Assembly: GCA_965116785.1 (NCBI GenBank)
Contig: OZ220731.1
Coordinates: 1,054,001 to 1,118,000, forward strand
Length of the DNA stretch: 64,000 bases
Direction of reading: 5' to 3'
DNA from: Bin87 sp965116785
GTDB taxonomy: Bacteria; Chloroflexota; Dehalococcoidia; Lucifugimonadales; UBA3495
Below the pieces are notes generated by a model. It ran no database searches. It was not told where the DNA came from and worked only from the letters and a program-made list of their open reading frames with translations. This document shows positions 49,855 through 59,271 of this stretch, one piece after another (positions within the stretch are counted from its first letter, which is position 1; every line of letters begins with the position of its first letter). The position numbers and the translations under genes are program-made.

Positions 49855-51462
49855 CTACTCGCTTGCCGCCGTCTCCAGGTCGTCTATCGTGTGAAGGCCC
49901 GAGGAGGGGTTGCGTCGGCGACGGCGTAGCAGGACGATCGCGCTGACGATGACGGCTGCTGCCCCAGCGACGATGGCCCCGATGATGATCCACATCTCTG
50001 CGTCAGAATATTCGGTGGACACCGATACCTGAAGCCGCGCGTCGGGGGCGTCCGAGGTGGGGTCCTGACCCAGCGCGCTGTAGTTCCAACGCTTGATCTT
50101 GCCCAGGTCGGCGCCGTATTCCATGATGTCCCTCAAATCTGAGGACTTCACCACAAGAGCCATGTCCATGGTGACGAATTCGTCCTGATCTCGTCTGGTC
50201 TCGTTCCAACTGTCCACGTATCCGCCCAGCGATTCGGCCCTCTCCCTGATCTGCTCGGCGACAGCAAGTGGATCCGAGGCTGAAAGAGACAGGGACGCCT
50301 CCAGGTCCACGTTGGAGCGGATGGCCAACGTGAATCGCGCGTTGGGCACCTCATTGAGCGGCGCCGGGCCGACCGAGGTCAGATGCCGTCCGGACGCTGC
50401 GCCCAGGGTTCCCGCATAGTCCATCAGAGGCGCCAGGTCAGCGGGCTTGACGAACACGGTCAAGTCGACCGCTCGCCCCCCTCCTTCGTCGTATGAGCGC
50501 TTTTGGCCCACGTAACCATCCAGTGCGCCCACACGGGCGACGACGGCATCGGCCACGGCAGAAGGATCGCCTGCGGAAAGCTCCAGATTGCCCACCGGGG
50601 GATCGGCAGCGTACTGCGCGGGCAATCGCAGGTTGACTGTGATTAGAGATGTCGCGACTCTGCCCTGGAGATCCCGCTGGCTGGCCTCGACGTGCTCGAT
50701 GTCGGAACGAACCTCCGCGATGCGCTGCTCGATCTGGATGATGTCCTCCACAGTGGGCGCGTTTTCAAGCAGCGTGACCAGGCGCTCCTCCTGGGCGTAC
50801 CAGGCGGTAAGACGGGCCTGATTGTCGATGAGCCGCTCGGTGACATCCGTCGATGAAACGCCTTCGTCGGTGACGCGGCCCATAGCGCGCAGAGAATCCA
50901 GGCCATTGCTCAGCCGATCCGCAGGAACCCGGATGCGGACTGTAGCCGAGCGGTACCCGGCTTCACCGAAGACCTCGGACGATTCGACCCATCCCCCGCT
51001 TTGACCCGCCAAAGATTCGACCTGGCGAACCGAGGCGTCGATGTTCGTGACCTCCAGGCTGATCCAGGACTCCACGATCAGCTTTCGCGCTGATTGGGAT
51101 TGCGGCGAGTCGGACGCTTGGGGCTGCTGCGGTCGCGCCGCCGCGGACTCCGTGGACGCCTGTGCGGCGACCGGAGCGGGCGTTGGCGCTGCCGCCATTG
51201 CGGCGGCAGGCGCCGCTGTGGCAGGGATGCCGCGCTCCCGATTAATCCGGCCGGCCCCATCAGCTCCGGCCGGCCCGGGTGCGCCGGGCGGGCCAGACTC
51301 TTGCCGCATTGATTCCGGTTCGCTATGAGAGTCCTCAGCGTAATGTTGTGCGGCAGGCGCCGCTGGCGCCGACTCGGCCGCCCCACCGCAGGCTAACGCC
51401 AGCGCAGCTACGATCACCAGCAGGCTAGGCAACCACGTTCGTCCCAGGGTTCGGTTACGCAT
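49855..51462 (-). CDS. DUF4349 lipoprotein with C-terminal membrane anchor
   Basis: 535 residues; start at 51462 where MRNRTLGRTWLPSLL begins, with AGGGGGT upstream. The signal peptide ends in lipobox LALACGG. A long Ala/Pro/Gln linker (about 25-140) leads to a DUF4349 domain (LIVESWISLEVTNIDASVRQ, VRIRVPADRLSNGLDSLRAM, VTERLIDNQARLTAWYAQEE) that includes a coiled coil around 250-290. A second related repeat follows (RFTLAIRSNVDLEASLSLSA). Near the end is one membrane helix (MWIIIGAIVAGAAAVIVSAI) and a basic tail. The family is of unknown function, anchored outside the membrane. Confidence 0.82.
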   Translation of the reverse strand: MRNRTLGRTWLPSLLVIVAALALACGGAAESAPAAPAAQHYAEDSHSEPESMRQESGPPGAPGPAGADGAGRINRERGIPATAAPAAAMAAAPTPAPVAAQASTESAAARPQQPQASDSPQSQSARKLIVESWISLEVTNIDASVRQVESLAGQSGGWVESSEVFGEAGYRSATVRIRVPADRLSNGLDSLRAMGRVTDEGVSSTDVTERLIDNQARLTAWYAQEERLVTLLENAPTVEDIIQIEQRIAEVRSDIEHVEASQRDLQGRVATSLITVNLRLPAQYAADPPVGNLELSAGDPSAVADAVVARVGALDGYVGQKRSYDEGGGRAVDLTVFVKPADLAPLMDYAGTLGAASGRHLTSVGPAPLNEVPNARFTLAIRSNVDLEASLSLSASDPLAVAEQIRERAESLGGYVDSWNETRRDQDEFVTMDMALVVKSSDLRDIMEYGADLGKIKRWNYSALGQDPTSDAPDARLQVSVSTEYSDAEMWIIIGAIVAGAAAVIVSAIVLLRRRRRNPSSGLHTIDDLETAASE

Positions 51463-51539
51463 GTCAAGGACCCCCTTTCGACTGCCCATCATACGCAACG
51501 GCGACACCAGCGGTTTGCGGGAAATGCCTGCGGGTATGC

Positions 51540-51545
51540 TACAAT
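51540..51545 (+). promoter_or_regulatory. Extended -10 box of the tRNA-Pro gene
   Basis: TGC-TACAAT, the same extended -10 as before the FmdB gene, ending 11 bases before the first base of the tRNA. Confidence 0.5.
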
Positions 51546-51556
51546 TTGAACATAGT

Positions 51557-51632
51557 CGGGGTGTAGCGCAGTGGCTAGCGCGCCACGTTCGGGACGTGGA
51601 GGTCGGTGGTTCGAATCCACTCACCCCGACCA
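51557..51632 (+). tRNA. tRNA-Pro (anticodon CGG)
   Basis: 76 bases including an encoded CCA. The acceptor stem CGGGGTG pairs with CACCCCG; the anticodon stem CCACG/CGTGG encloses the loop TTCGGGA, giving anticodon CGG; the T arm contains GGTTCGAATCC. It is followed by TTATTTTT, which may end the transcript. Confidence 0.97.
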
Positions 51633-51660
51633 TTATTTTTGCCCCAACGGGAGGGATGCG

Positions 51661-53265
51661 ATGGCGCGCCGTAGTTTCTGGGCCTGGGGAATGGAAGACC
51701 GGGAGCCGTCGACGGCGGATTACGCGGCGATGGCCGAGCGAATACACGGCAGATACGGCGTCTCGCTTCCAAGTCCCAAGCCTCCGACCGACGCTGACCT
51801 CAACCTCCGCAAGCCGCGTTTCACGCCGCACCCCCTGGTCGCTGAGTTCTGCAGCATGGACGACCATGACCGGGCGGCGCACACTTACGGGCGGAGCTTT
51901 CGGGACCGCATCCGTGGGTTCAACTGCGAGTTCCCCAACCCGCCGGACGTGATCGCTTACCCGCGGACCGAGGAAGAGGTAACGCGGGTGTTGGATTGGT
52001 GTGTAAACTCCAACATCGTGGCGATTCCCTATGGGGGCGGAAGCACCGTGGTGGCCGGCATCGAGCCACCGGAAGCCGCCAAGGTATGCACCATCGACCT
52101 GACCCGTCTGGACCAGGTGGTGGAGGTTGACGCAACCTCACGAGCCGCACGTATCCAGGCCGGCGCGTTGGGGCCGGCGCTTGAGGCGCAGTTGCGCCCC
52201 CACGGCTATACCCTGCGCCACTTCCCGCAGAGTTTCGAGTTCTCGACGCTGGGCGGGTGGATCGCAACCCGCAGCGGCGGCCACTACGCGACCAACCATA
52301 CGCACATCGACGACTTCGTGGAGTCGGTCCGGATGGTCACGCCGGCCGGATTGTGGGAATCGCGACGGCTGCCGGGCAGTGGCGCGGGTCCCTCGCCAGA
52401 CCGCATTGTGATCGGCAGCGAAGGCATCCTGGGCATCATCACCGAGGCGTGGATGCGCATCCAGGCGCGCCCCCGGTTTCGGGCGTCCGCCGGTGTCGTA
52501 TTCGACGGGATGCACGCGGCATCCGAGGGAGCGCGGCTCATCGCCCAGGCGAAGCAGTGGCCGGCAAACCTGCGGATGCTCGATCCGTCGGAAGCCGAAG
52601 ACTTCGCGGGCCTCGACGGGAAGCAGGCGCTGCTGATCGTCGGGTTCGAATCGGCAGAATTACCACAGGGCGAGAACATCCGGCAGGCAGTCGCCATCGC
52701 CCGGGACGCCGGCGGAACCATCAACGAAGATGCAATCGTGGTGGCCGACGCGGCCGAACGGTCGGGGTCCTCCGCGGGTCGTCAAGGCGCCGTGGGTAAC
52801 TGGCGGGATTCGTTTATCAACGCCCCCTACGAACGGAACGCGACCATCGGCTTCGGCATCGTCGCCGAAACCCTGGAAACGGCCATTACCTGGGAACGCT
52901 GGCCGGCGATGGACGAGATGGTGCGGAGCGCCCTGCAGGATGCTCTGCAACGGACCTGCGGAGGCGGGCGCGTGTCCTGCCGGTTCACCCACGTTTACCC
53001 GGACGGGCCGGCGCCGTACTACACCTTTGAGGGTCTGGGCCAGGTGGGTGGCGAGCTGGAAGCCCATGCGGAGATCAAGCAGGCGGCGTCGGACGCCGTT
53101 ATGGCTGCCGGCGGGACCATCACCCACCACCACGCAGTGGGGCGGAGCCATCGCCCCTGGTATGACGAGCAGCGACCCGACCCGTTCGCCGAGGCGTTGC
53201 GGGCGGTGAAACGGTCGGTGGACCCGAACGGAATACTCAACCCAGGCGTCTTGATCGATCCATAA
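51661..53265 (+). CDS. FAD-binding oxidase of the alkylglycerone-phosphate synthase / VAO type
   Basis: 534 residues. The start at 51661 has a GGGAGGG site just upstream; the earlier in-frame start lies inside the tRNA. The FAD-binding (PCMH) domain shows VIAYPRTEEEVTRVLDWCVN and IPYGGGSTVVAGIEPP, then LRHFPQSFEFSTLGGWIATR with SGGHYATNHTHIDDFVESVR. The C-terminal oxidase domain ends YDEQRPDPFAEALRAVKRSV and DPNGILNPGVLI. This pattern is closest to alkyldihydroxyacetone-phosphate synthase-like oxidases. A zinc alcohol dehydrogenase follows 36 bases later, so the two may oxidise the same compound in sequence (inference). Confidence 0.85.
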   Translation: MARRSFWAWGMEDREPSTADYAAMAERIHGRYGVSLPSPKPPTDADLNLRKPRFTPHPLVAEFCSMDDHDRAAHTYGRSFRDRIRGFNCEFPNPPDVIAYPRTEEEVTRVLDWCVNSNIVAIPYGGGSTVVAGIEPPEAAKVCTIDLTRLDQVVEVDATSRAARIQAGALGPALEAQLRPHGYTLRHFPQSFEFSTLGGWIATRSGGHYATNHTHIDDFVESVRMVTPAGLWESRRLPGSGAGPSPDRIVIGSEGILGIITEAWMRIQARPRFRASAGVVFDGMHAASEGARLIAQAKQWPANLRMLDPSEAEDFAGLDGKQALLIVGFESAELPQGENIRQAVAIARDAGGTINEDAIVVADAAERSGSSAGRQGAVGNWRDSFINAPYERNATIGFGIVAETLETAITWERWPAMDEMVRSALQDALQRTCGGGRVSCRFTHVYPDGPAPYYTFEGLGQVGGELEAHAEIKQAASDAVMAAGGTITHHHAVGRSHRPWYDEQRPDPFAEALRAVKRSVDPNGILNPGVLIDP

Positions 53266-53301
53266 ACGGACAGCACGCTGGGCATGAAGGAGGGACTTGC
53301 C

Positions 53302-54330
53302 ATGCGCGGTGTAGTTTTCACTGGAGACAAAGAGGTCGAGATCCGAACGTTGCCGGATCCGCATCCCGGGCCGGGCGAGGTCGTGATCGCCATGAAAGCC
53401 TCGGGTCTCTGCGGCAGCGATCTGAGGCACTACCGGGCGCCCAAGGCGGACCGCGGCGACCCGGCGAATCTGAAGGTCGCGGGCCATGAACCTTGCGGGG
53501 TGATCGCAGAGATTGGACGCGGAGTTACCGAGGTCGCGGTTGGTGATCGTGTGATGATGCATCACTACACCGGCTGCAGGGCTTGTACAATGTGCCGGAT
53601 CGGGTACACGCAGATGTGCCTGCACGGGTCCACCGTCTACGGATCGGGAGCCAACGGCGGACACGAGGACTACCTGATCTGCCCGGCGTACACCTGCGTC
53701 AAGATGCCCGATGGTCTCGACTTTGACGAAGGGGCGGCGTGCGCCTGCGGCACCGGGACTGCGTTCTGGGCGCTGAAACGGCTGAACATCTCGGGCGACG
53801 ACACGCTGGCTATTTTCGGACAGGGGCCGGTGGGCGCCAGCGGGACGATGTTCGCCAAGGCGATGGGCGCGCGGGTGATCGCCGTGGATGTGGACACCGA
53901 GCGGTTGGAGTTGGCGCAACGCCTGGGCGCGGACGTGTGCATCGACGCCGGCACCCAGAACCCGGTGGAAGCGATCCGCGAACTCACTCACGGCGAGGGT
54001 TCGCCGGCAACCCTGGACTGCACCGGCCGCCCGGAAGCGCGGATCAACGCAGTTGATTCCGCGATGCTGTGGGGCCGCGTTTGCTTCGTCGGCGAGGGCA
54101 ACACCACGACCTTCGACGTCAGCCCGCAGATCATCCACAAGCAATTGACTATCTTGGGCTCGTGGACGTTCAGCCTGAACGGACTGGAGGAGGTAGCGCG
54201 GTTCGTTGTCGACCGGAAAGTCCCGCTGAAGGAACTCTTCACCCACCGTTTCACGCTGGATCAGGCCGACGAGGCGTACAAGCTGTTCGAGGCCGGCGGA
54301 ACTGGGAAGGTGTGCTTCACCTGGAACTGA
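53302..54330 (+). CDS. Zinc-dependent alcohol dehydrogenase (MDR family)
   Basis: 342 residues; start at 53302 with GGAGGG seven bases upstream. The catalytic zinc region is ASGLCGSDLRHYR with GHEPCGVIAEIG. The structural zinc ligands are CRACTMCRIGYTQMC. The NAD(P)-binding fold is IFGQGPVGASGTMFAKAMGA with an Asp (VIAVDVD) after the second strand, favouring NAD. It oxidises an unknown alcohol or polyol. It is the second gene of a pair with the FAD oxidase and is closed by a terminator. Confidence 0.9.
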   Translation: MRGVVFTGDKEVEIRTLPDPHPGPGEVVIAMKASGLCGSDLRHYRAPKADRGDPANLKVAGHEPCGVIAEIGRGVTEVAVGDRVMMHHYTGCRACTMCRIGYTQMCLHGSTVYGSGANGGHEDYLICPAYTCVKMPDGLDFDEGAACACGTGTAFWALKRLNISGDDTLAIFGQGPVGASGTMFAKAMGARVIAVDVDTERLELAQRLGADVCIDAGTQNPVEAIRELTHGEGSPATLDCTGRPEARINAVDSAMLWGRVCFVGEGNTTTFDVSPQIIHKQLTILGSWTFSLNGLEEVARFVVDRKVPLKELFTHRFTLDQADEAYKLFEAGGTGKVCFTWN

Positions 54331-54376
54331 CCCGAACCAAACCCGGCCCTCGGGTGGCCGGATCAAGCTACCAAGC

Positions 54377-54408
54377 CGAAGGGCGCGAGTGATCGCGCCC
54401 TTCGTTTT
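54377..54408 (+). terminator. Terminator between convergent genes
   Basis: A perfect 12-bp stem (54377-54388 with 54393-54404), GTGA loop and TTTT tail. It ends the oxidase-dehydrogenase transcript just before the stop of the minus-strand LLM gene. Confidence 0.85.
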
Positions 54409-54415
54409 CGGTGAT

Positions 54416-55459
54416 TTACGTAAGTTTGGGCAACACCTTCTTGTTGAACAGGCGCAGAGATGCGGTCTGCATCTCGTCCGGCATCAGGTTGCCGTAGTTG
54501 ATCTCGTATATCAGTTGGTCCAGACCCAGGTTTTCCTCAAGTTCAATCAGGCGCTCGGTGACGGCATCGGGGGTGCCGTAGACCACCTTGTCCCGCAGCC
54601 AGTCGTCATAATCCATTCCAAGGATGATGCGGCTCTGCTCGCCCCAATCGCCGGTGGTGCCGACACGACCCGCATAGGAACCGACGCGCTCGCCCAACCG
54701 CGTGATCGAATTCATGGCCGAATCCATGGGGTCACGATACGCCGCGTCGGCGTCCTCGTTGACATAAATGGGCACCCGGAGGCCAACCCGACCTTCACCA
54801 GGATGTCCCGCCGCCTTCCAGGCCGCTCGGTAGTCGGCCATGGGTCCGGCCAATTGGTCCAGGGTGAAGACGCGGGAGGGATTGACGATCAGCGGAAAAC
54901 CCATGGCGCCGATGATGGGAAAACTCTCCGCGGAGGTGACACCAACGGTGATCGGCGGGTGGGGTTTCTGGTACGGCCGAGGGGTAACCGTGAGCTCTTC
55001 GCAGGAGTAGTGCTCCCCGTGGAAGGAGAAGGCTTCCTGGGTCCATGCGGAGACAACGATTTCAAGGAACTCGTCGAATCGGCTGCGGCTCTCCTCGAAG
55101 GTGACGTTGAAACCCTCATGGACATTGGGGAACGTGCCCCGACCAACACCCAACTCGACCCGGCCGTCGCTGATGTGGTCCAGCGTCGCCATCTCCTCCG
55201 CTACGCGAATCGGGTGTCCCAGGGGCAAGCAATAGACTGCGGTTCCAATCCGCATGGTGTGGGTCTTGGCCGCGATGGCGGTCGCGATCATCACCGGCGA
55301 CGCCAAAACCCGCTCCATGTTGAAGTGATACTCGGCCAGCCAAACTGATGCGACGCCGAGATCTTCCGCCTCCTGGACCAACCGGAACGACTGGGTAAAG
55401 GCGTCGTGGTGGTCACCGTCAATGGGCCGGGGAAACTCGAGGAAGAGTCCGAACTCCAT
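54416..55459 (-). CDS. LLM-class flavin-dependent oxidoreductase
   Basis: 347 residues; AGGAGG upstream of 55459. Luciferase-like barrel: MEFGLFLEFPRPIDGDHHDA, EDLGVASVWLAEYHFNMERV, RIGTAVYCLPLGHPIRVAEE, DHISDGRVELGVGRGTFPNV with the later SFHGEHYSC, then HPPITVGVTSAESFPIIGAM. It lies just downstream of an acyl-CoA ligase in the same direction (42-base gap), so the two may act on one organic acid. Such enzymes are a known expanded family in SAR202-type Chloroflexota. Confidence 0.87.
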   Translation of the reverse strand: MEFGLFLEFPRPIDGDHHDAFTQSFRLVQEAEDLGVASVWLAEYHFNMERVLASPVMIATAIAAKTHTMRIGTAVYCLPLGHPIRVAEEMATLDHISDGRVELGVGRGTFPNVHEGFNVTFEESRSRFDEFLEIVVSAWTQEAFSFHGEHYSCEELTVTPRPYQKPHPPITVGVTSAESFPIIGAMGFPLIVNPSRVFTLDQLAGPMADYRAAWKAAGHPGEGRVGLRVPIYVNEDADAAYRDPMDSAMNSITRLGERVGSYAGRVGTTGDWGEQSRIILGMDYDDWLRDKVVYGTPDAVTERLIELEENLGLDQLIYEINYGNLMPDEMQTASLRLFNKKVLPKLT

Positions 55460-55501
55460 ACCTGTCCTCCTTGTTCTGGTTCGCAGTCCGACAACCGCGG
55501 G

Positions 55502-57133
55502 TTAAACTTGCGAACCCTGGATGCGGCGCTCCTGGCCCTGCCATTCCTTGTCGCGCAGGATGTACTTCTGGATCTTGCCGGTAGCGGTCTTGGGGAGGTC
55601 GCCGAACTCGACGCTCTTTGGCGCCTTGAAGTGGGCGATGCGATCGCGGGTGAAGTCGATGATTTCGTCGGCGGTGAGCAGGCCACCGTCTCGCGGGACT
55701 ACAAACGCCTTGGGAACCTCACCCCAGCGCTGGTCGGGCACGCCGACTACGCAGACTTCGAGCACACCGGGGTGCTCCATGATGACTTTCTCGACCTCCT
55801 GGCTGGAGATGTTCTCGCCCCCGGAGATGATGATGTCCTTGGACCGATCCTGCAACTCGATGTAGCCGTCAGGATGCCAGACGGCGAGATCACCGGAATG
55901 GAACCAGCCGCCACGGAATGCCTCTGCAGTGGCCTCCGGGTCGTCGTAATAGCCCTTCATCACCGCGTCGCCTTGCATGACAACCTCGCCCATGGTTTCG
56001 GCGTCACGAGGCACGTTGTCCATATCTTCGTCGACGACGCGGAGACCCGTCCCGTATACGACGAAGGGTACGCCCTGCCTGGCTTTGACGCGGGCCAGAT
56101 CATCGCTGCCCATGGCGTCCCATTCCGGTTGGCCAGCGGCGACAGTGCACGGGCCGTAGGTTTCGGTCAGGCCGTACACGTGAATAATCTCGGCGCCCAT
56201 GCCCTCGATGGTGCGGATAACCTGGGGAGCCGGCGGAGCGCCGGCGGTCATGATCGTCAGGCCGGAGAGGTCAGCGGTGGCGGCCTCCGGAGCGGCATAC
56301 AGGCCGGTGAGCACGGTCGGCGCGGCGCAGAGATGGGTGACCGATTCTTCGCGAATCAGCCGATAGACCTCTGCAGGATCGACACGCCGCAAGCAGACGT
56401 GGGCGCCGCCGACGGCGGTGACCGCCCAGGGGAAGCACCACCCGTTGGCGTGGAACATGGGCAGCGTCCATAGGTAGATGCTGCGCCAGTTCATGCCCAT
56501 TTCCATGGCTTCGCCCAGGGCGTTGATGTATGCGCCGCGCGGGGTGTACTCCACGCCTTTGGGCATGCCGGTCGTGCCGGAGGTGTAGTTGATGGTCAGA
56601 GTGTCGTTCTCGGTAGCCGGGCCGGGTAGGTCAGGCAGCGGGTCCACGCTGGCCAGCCATTGCTCGTATTCCGGGCCGGGAATGTCCGTGGCCAGCGGGG
56701 CGGTGTCGCGCACCTGAACGTACGTCTCGACGCCCGGGCAGTCCTGACGCAACTGGCGCACGGTGTCGGCAAGTTCGGAGTCGAACACCAGCACCTTCGC
56801 TCCAGAATGATTGAGGATGTACGCGATCTCGCGGGGCGATAGACGGATGTTCAGCGCCACCAGCACCGCGCCGATGCCCATGGGACCAAAGTTGGCCTCC
56901 AACATGGAGGGCAGATTGGGCAGCAGGAAGGCAACGCGGTCACCGGGTCCGACGCCCACGCTACGCAGCGCGGCCGCCTGCCGGCGCACGCGCTCGTAAA
57001 AGAGGGCGTAGGTCGTCACGGCCCCGTTGTAAACGCATGCGGCTCGATGCGGATACACGGCTGCGCTGCGCTCCAGGAAGAGCAGCGGGGTCAGTTTCTG
57101 GGTTGATGCAGTCGGAATCGTCATTATGGCCAC
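55502..57133 (-). CDS. AMP-binding acyl-CoA synthetase
   Basis: 543 residues from a GTG at 57133; the ATG three codons later (57124) is an equally good start. It activates a carboxylic acid to its CoA thioester through an acyl-adenylate. Motifs: TINYTSGTTGMPKGVEYTPR (P-loop), HVYGLTETYGPCTVA, GGWFHSGDLAVWHPDGYIEL, DRSKDIIISGGENISSQEVE and the catalytic Lys in LPKTATGKIQKYILRDKEW. It resembles medium/long-chain ligases and the DMSP-related DmdB group, but chain length cannot be told from sequence. Confidence 0.88.
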   Translation of the reverse strand: MAIMTIPTASTQKLTPLLFLERSAAVYPHRAACVYNGAVTTYALFYERVRRQAAALRSVGVGPGDRVAFLLPNLPSMLEANFGPMGIGAVLVALNIRLSPREIAYILNHSGAKVLVFDSELADTVRQLRQDCPGVETYVQVRDTAPLATDIPGPEYEQWLASVDPLPDLPGPATENDTLTINYTSGTTGMPKGVEYTPRGAYINALGEAMEMGMNWRSIYLWTLPMFHANGWCFPWAVTAVGGAHVCLRRVDPAEVYRLIREESVTHLCAAPTVLTGLYAAPEAATADLSGLTIMTAGAPPAPQVIRTIEGMGAEIIHVYGLTETYGPCTVAAGQPEWDAMGSDDLARVKARQGVPFVVYGTGLRVVDEDMDNVPRDAETMGEVVMQGDAVMKGYYDDPEATAEAFRGGWFHSGDLAVWHPDGYIELQDRSKDIIISGGENISSQEVEKVIMEHPGVLEVCVVGVPDQRWGEVPKAFVVPRDGGLLTADEIIDFTRDRIAHFKAPKSVEFGDLPKTATGKIQKYILRDKEWQGQERRIQGSQV

Positions 57134-57261
57134 CGTGAGCGACGGTTCGATATCGGTTCACTTTGGCCGCATTTTGTACGTTGCAGGTGGAATTGTCCAG
57201 CCGGAATAACCTGCTGTACCCTGTGCAGAGTTTGGAACGGGTGGTTTAGGAGGTGCCGAAT

Positions 57262-58311
57262 ATGTCCACCGAACATACTCTGTTGAGTTTCATAGCCCTA
57301 TACTACACGAACATGCGAGAGGACGTGGCGACCGACGCCTTGTCATTCATCTTGTCCCATTCCGTCGCCGCTCGCGAAGCTTTGTCAGAGTTCTTGAGCA
57401 ATGCAGAATCGGGCCCACTATCCATTGATGAAGTAGCGAGTCGGGAAACTACTGCAAGTGGCGCAGTTCCAGACCTGAAGTGTCTCGATGAGAATGGCGA
57501 CTTGGTGGCTGTGATCGAATCCAAATTTTACGCCGACCTGACCGACAACCAGCCTGTCGCATATTGGAGCGAATTACCTGCTCATACGCCGGCGGTGCTC
57601 TTGGTAGTGGCTCCAGAAGTCAGAGCGGACTATCTGTGGAACCAACTGGAGGCCAGACTGCGGAGCGCCGGCCACGAACTGGACATAGTCCAAGAAACCG
57701 CTGGTTTGGTTACCGCATCGGCGAGGGGTAGCCAACGTCGTTTGATGCTGACAAACTGGAAGACCCTGCTGGATCGGATCGGTGAGAACGCATGGGTTGA
57801 GCGGGATTGGCGCGCGTCATTCGAAATCGCTGAGTTACGAGGTCTTGCTGACCACATCATCGCTCGAGATGACCCGCAATCTGACGCTGCTCTTAAAAGT
57901 CTGATTGCACACGCGATTCGGCAAGTTGAGCAATCCGGATGGGCGGATACTGCCGGTCTGAGAGTGGGCCAGGTAGCCTCCCGTTACTACGGGAGGTATC
58001 TGAATTTGGCAGGAAACTTCGCATGGTTTGGCATCGAATACCGGGCTTGGCAGCAGATGAGAGACAAGCCATTATGGCTGTTGTTCTTCCACAGAGACTA
58101 CAACAGGTTGGCTGATGGTGAGTTGCGTTCTCGGTTAGGGGAGTGGACCACTGAATTGGAATTGCGCCCGCGCACGGTTTGCGTACCAATCGAGCTACCA
58201 AAGGGTGCCGATAGCCAAGCAATGCTAAACGGTGTCATCTCGCAGCTGGAAAAAATCGGTCACCGGCTTGACCCTTCCGGCCCGACCTACAGGGAGCAGT
58301 CGAATGATTGA
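57262..58311 (+). CDS. PD-(D/E)XK nuclease family protein
   Basis: 349 residues; start at 57262 with a near-perfect AGGAGGT seven bases upstream. The nuclease core is VPDLKCLDENGDLVAVIESK, giving D71, E86 and K88, followed by FYADLTDNQPVAYWSEL. The remaining ~230 residues are mostly helical and unrecognised (for example YYGRYLNLAGNFAWFGIEYR near 240-260). The gene is visibly more A/T-rich than its surroundings, suggesting recent transfer. Proteins with this core are often defence nucleases. Its last eight bases overlap the start of the deacetylase gene. No modification or helicase partner is nearby. Confidence 0.75.
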   Translation: MSTEHTLLSFIALYYTNMREDVATDALSFILSHSVAAREALSEFLSNAESGPLSIDEVASRETTASGAVPDLKCLDENGDLVAVIESKFYADLTDNQPVAYWSELPAHTPAVLLVVAPEVRADYLWNQLEARLRSAGHELDIVQETAGLVTASARGSQRRLMLTNWKTLLDRIGENAWVERDWRASFEIAELRGLADHIIARDDPQSDAALKSLIAHAIRQVEQSGWADTAGLRVGQVASRYYGRYLNLAGNFAWFGIEYRAWQQMRDKPLWLLFFHRDYNRLADGELRSRLGEWTTELELRPRTVCVPIELPKGADSQAMLNGVISQLEKIGHRLDPSGPTYREQSND

Positions 58312-59212
58312 ACCAGAACGCGATTTCGTCGGCTACGGCGCCAACCCGCCGGTCATCGAATGGCCCGGCGGCGCCCGCATCGCTATCTCAGTGGTGGTGA
58401 ACTACGAGGAGGGCAGCGAGGCGTCGCTGCTGGATGGCGATGCGTACCATGAGACCAACAACGAGGTGCCGTCTCCGGTGCCGTCGGGGCAACGTGACCT
58501 GTTCAACGAGTCGTTCTTCGAATACGGAAGCAGGGTCGGCGTGTGGCGGATTCTCAACCTGCTGGACAAGTACAGCGTCAAAAGCACCTTTTTCAGTTGC
58601 GCCGTGGCATTCGAGCGAAATCCCGAAGTGGCGCGAGCCGTGGTCGAACGTGGTCACGAAGTCTGCGGTCACGGTTACCGCTGGGAGGAGTACCACAACA
58701 AAACCCGCGACGAGGAAGCGGAGGCTATCCGCATGACCGTGGAATCCCTAGAGAAGACCACCGGCGAGCGCCCCATAGGTTGGTTCACTCGGTACGGCCC
58801 CAGCGTGAACACGCGGGAGTTGGTCGTTGAAGAGGGCGGTTTCATCTACGACAGCGGGGTCTTCAACGACGACCTGCCTTATTACACCGAGGTGCACGGC
58901 CAGCCATGGCCGGTGCTACCGTACAGTTTCGAGACCAACGACGCCCGATTCTGGCGAGGCGGGCTGAACAGCGTGGGCGATTTTTACGAGTACCTGAAAG
59001 ACACCTTCGACGTGCTCTACGAGGAGGGCCGTACCCACCCGAAGATGATGTCGGTGGGCCTGCATTGCCGCATCGCCGGACGGCCGGCCCGCTCACGGGC
59101 CCTTGACCGGTTCCTGCGCTACGCGCGGAACCACCCTGGGGTGTGGTTCGCTCGCCGCGACGAAATCGCACGGTGGTGGCTGGAGAATTATCCGCCGGGG
59201 ACGTTGCAGTAA
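58304..59212 (+). CDS. Polysaccharide deacetylase-fold amidohydrolase, PuuE (allantoinase) type
   Basis: 302 residues; AGGGAGCAG upstream of the ATG, which overlaps the nuclease gene. The NodB fold shows the PuuE-specific pattern: ISVVVNYEEGSEASLLDGD, FFEYGSRVGVWRILNLLDK, RGHEVCGHGYRWEEYHNK, GWFTRYGPSVNTRELV, PYYTEVHGQPWPVLPYSFET and HPKMMSVGLHCRIAGRPARS. PuuE-type enzymes open cyclic ureides such as allantoin, and relatives act on other cyclic imides; the true substrate here is not certain. Confidence 0.85.
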   Translation: MIEPERDFVGYGANPPVIEWPGGARIAISVVVNYEEGSEASLLDGDAYHETNNEVPSPVPSGQRDLFNESFFEYGSRVGVWRILNLLDKYSVKSTFFSCAVAFERNPEVARAVVERGHEVCGHGYRWEEYHNKTRDEEAEAIRMTVESLEKTTGERPIGWFTRYGPSVNTRELVVEEGGFIYDSGVFNDDLPYYTEVHGQPWPVLPYSFETNDARFWRGGLNSVGDFYEYLKDTFDVLYEEGRTHPKMMSVGLHCRIAGRPARSRALDRFLRYARNHPGVWFARRDEIARWWLENYPPGTLQ

Positions 59213-59222
59213 AAGCAAGGGA

Positions 59223-59252
59223 AAGGGGCGGTAGACCTGGCCGCCCCTTCGG
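59223..59252 (+). terminator. Probable terminator after the PuuE-type gene
   Basis: A nine-base stem (59223-59231 with 59241-59249) followed by only a short T/C tail (CGGTTCC). It lies between convergent genes. The weak U-run lowers confidence. Confidence 0.5.
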
Positions 59253-59271
59253 TTCCGCGTAAGAACCGCGG

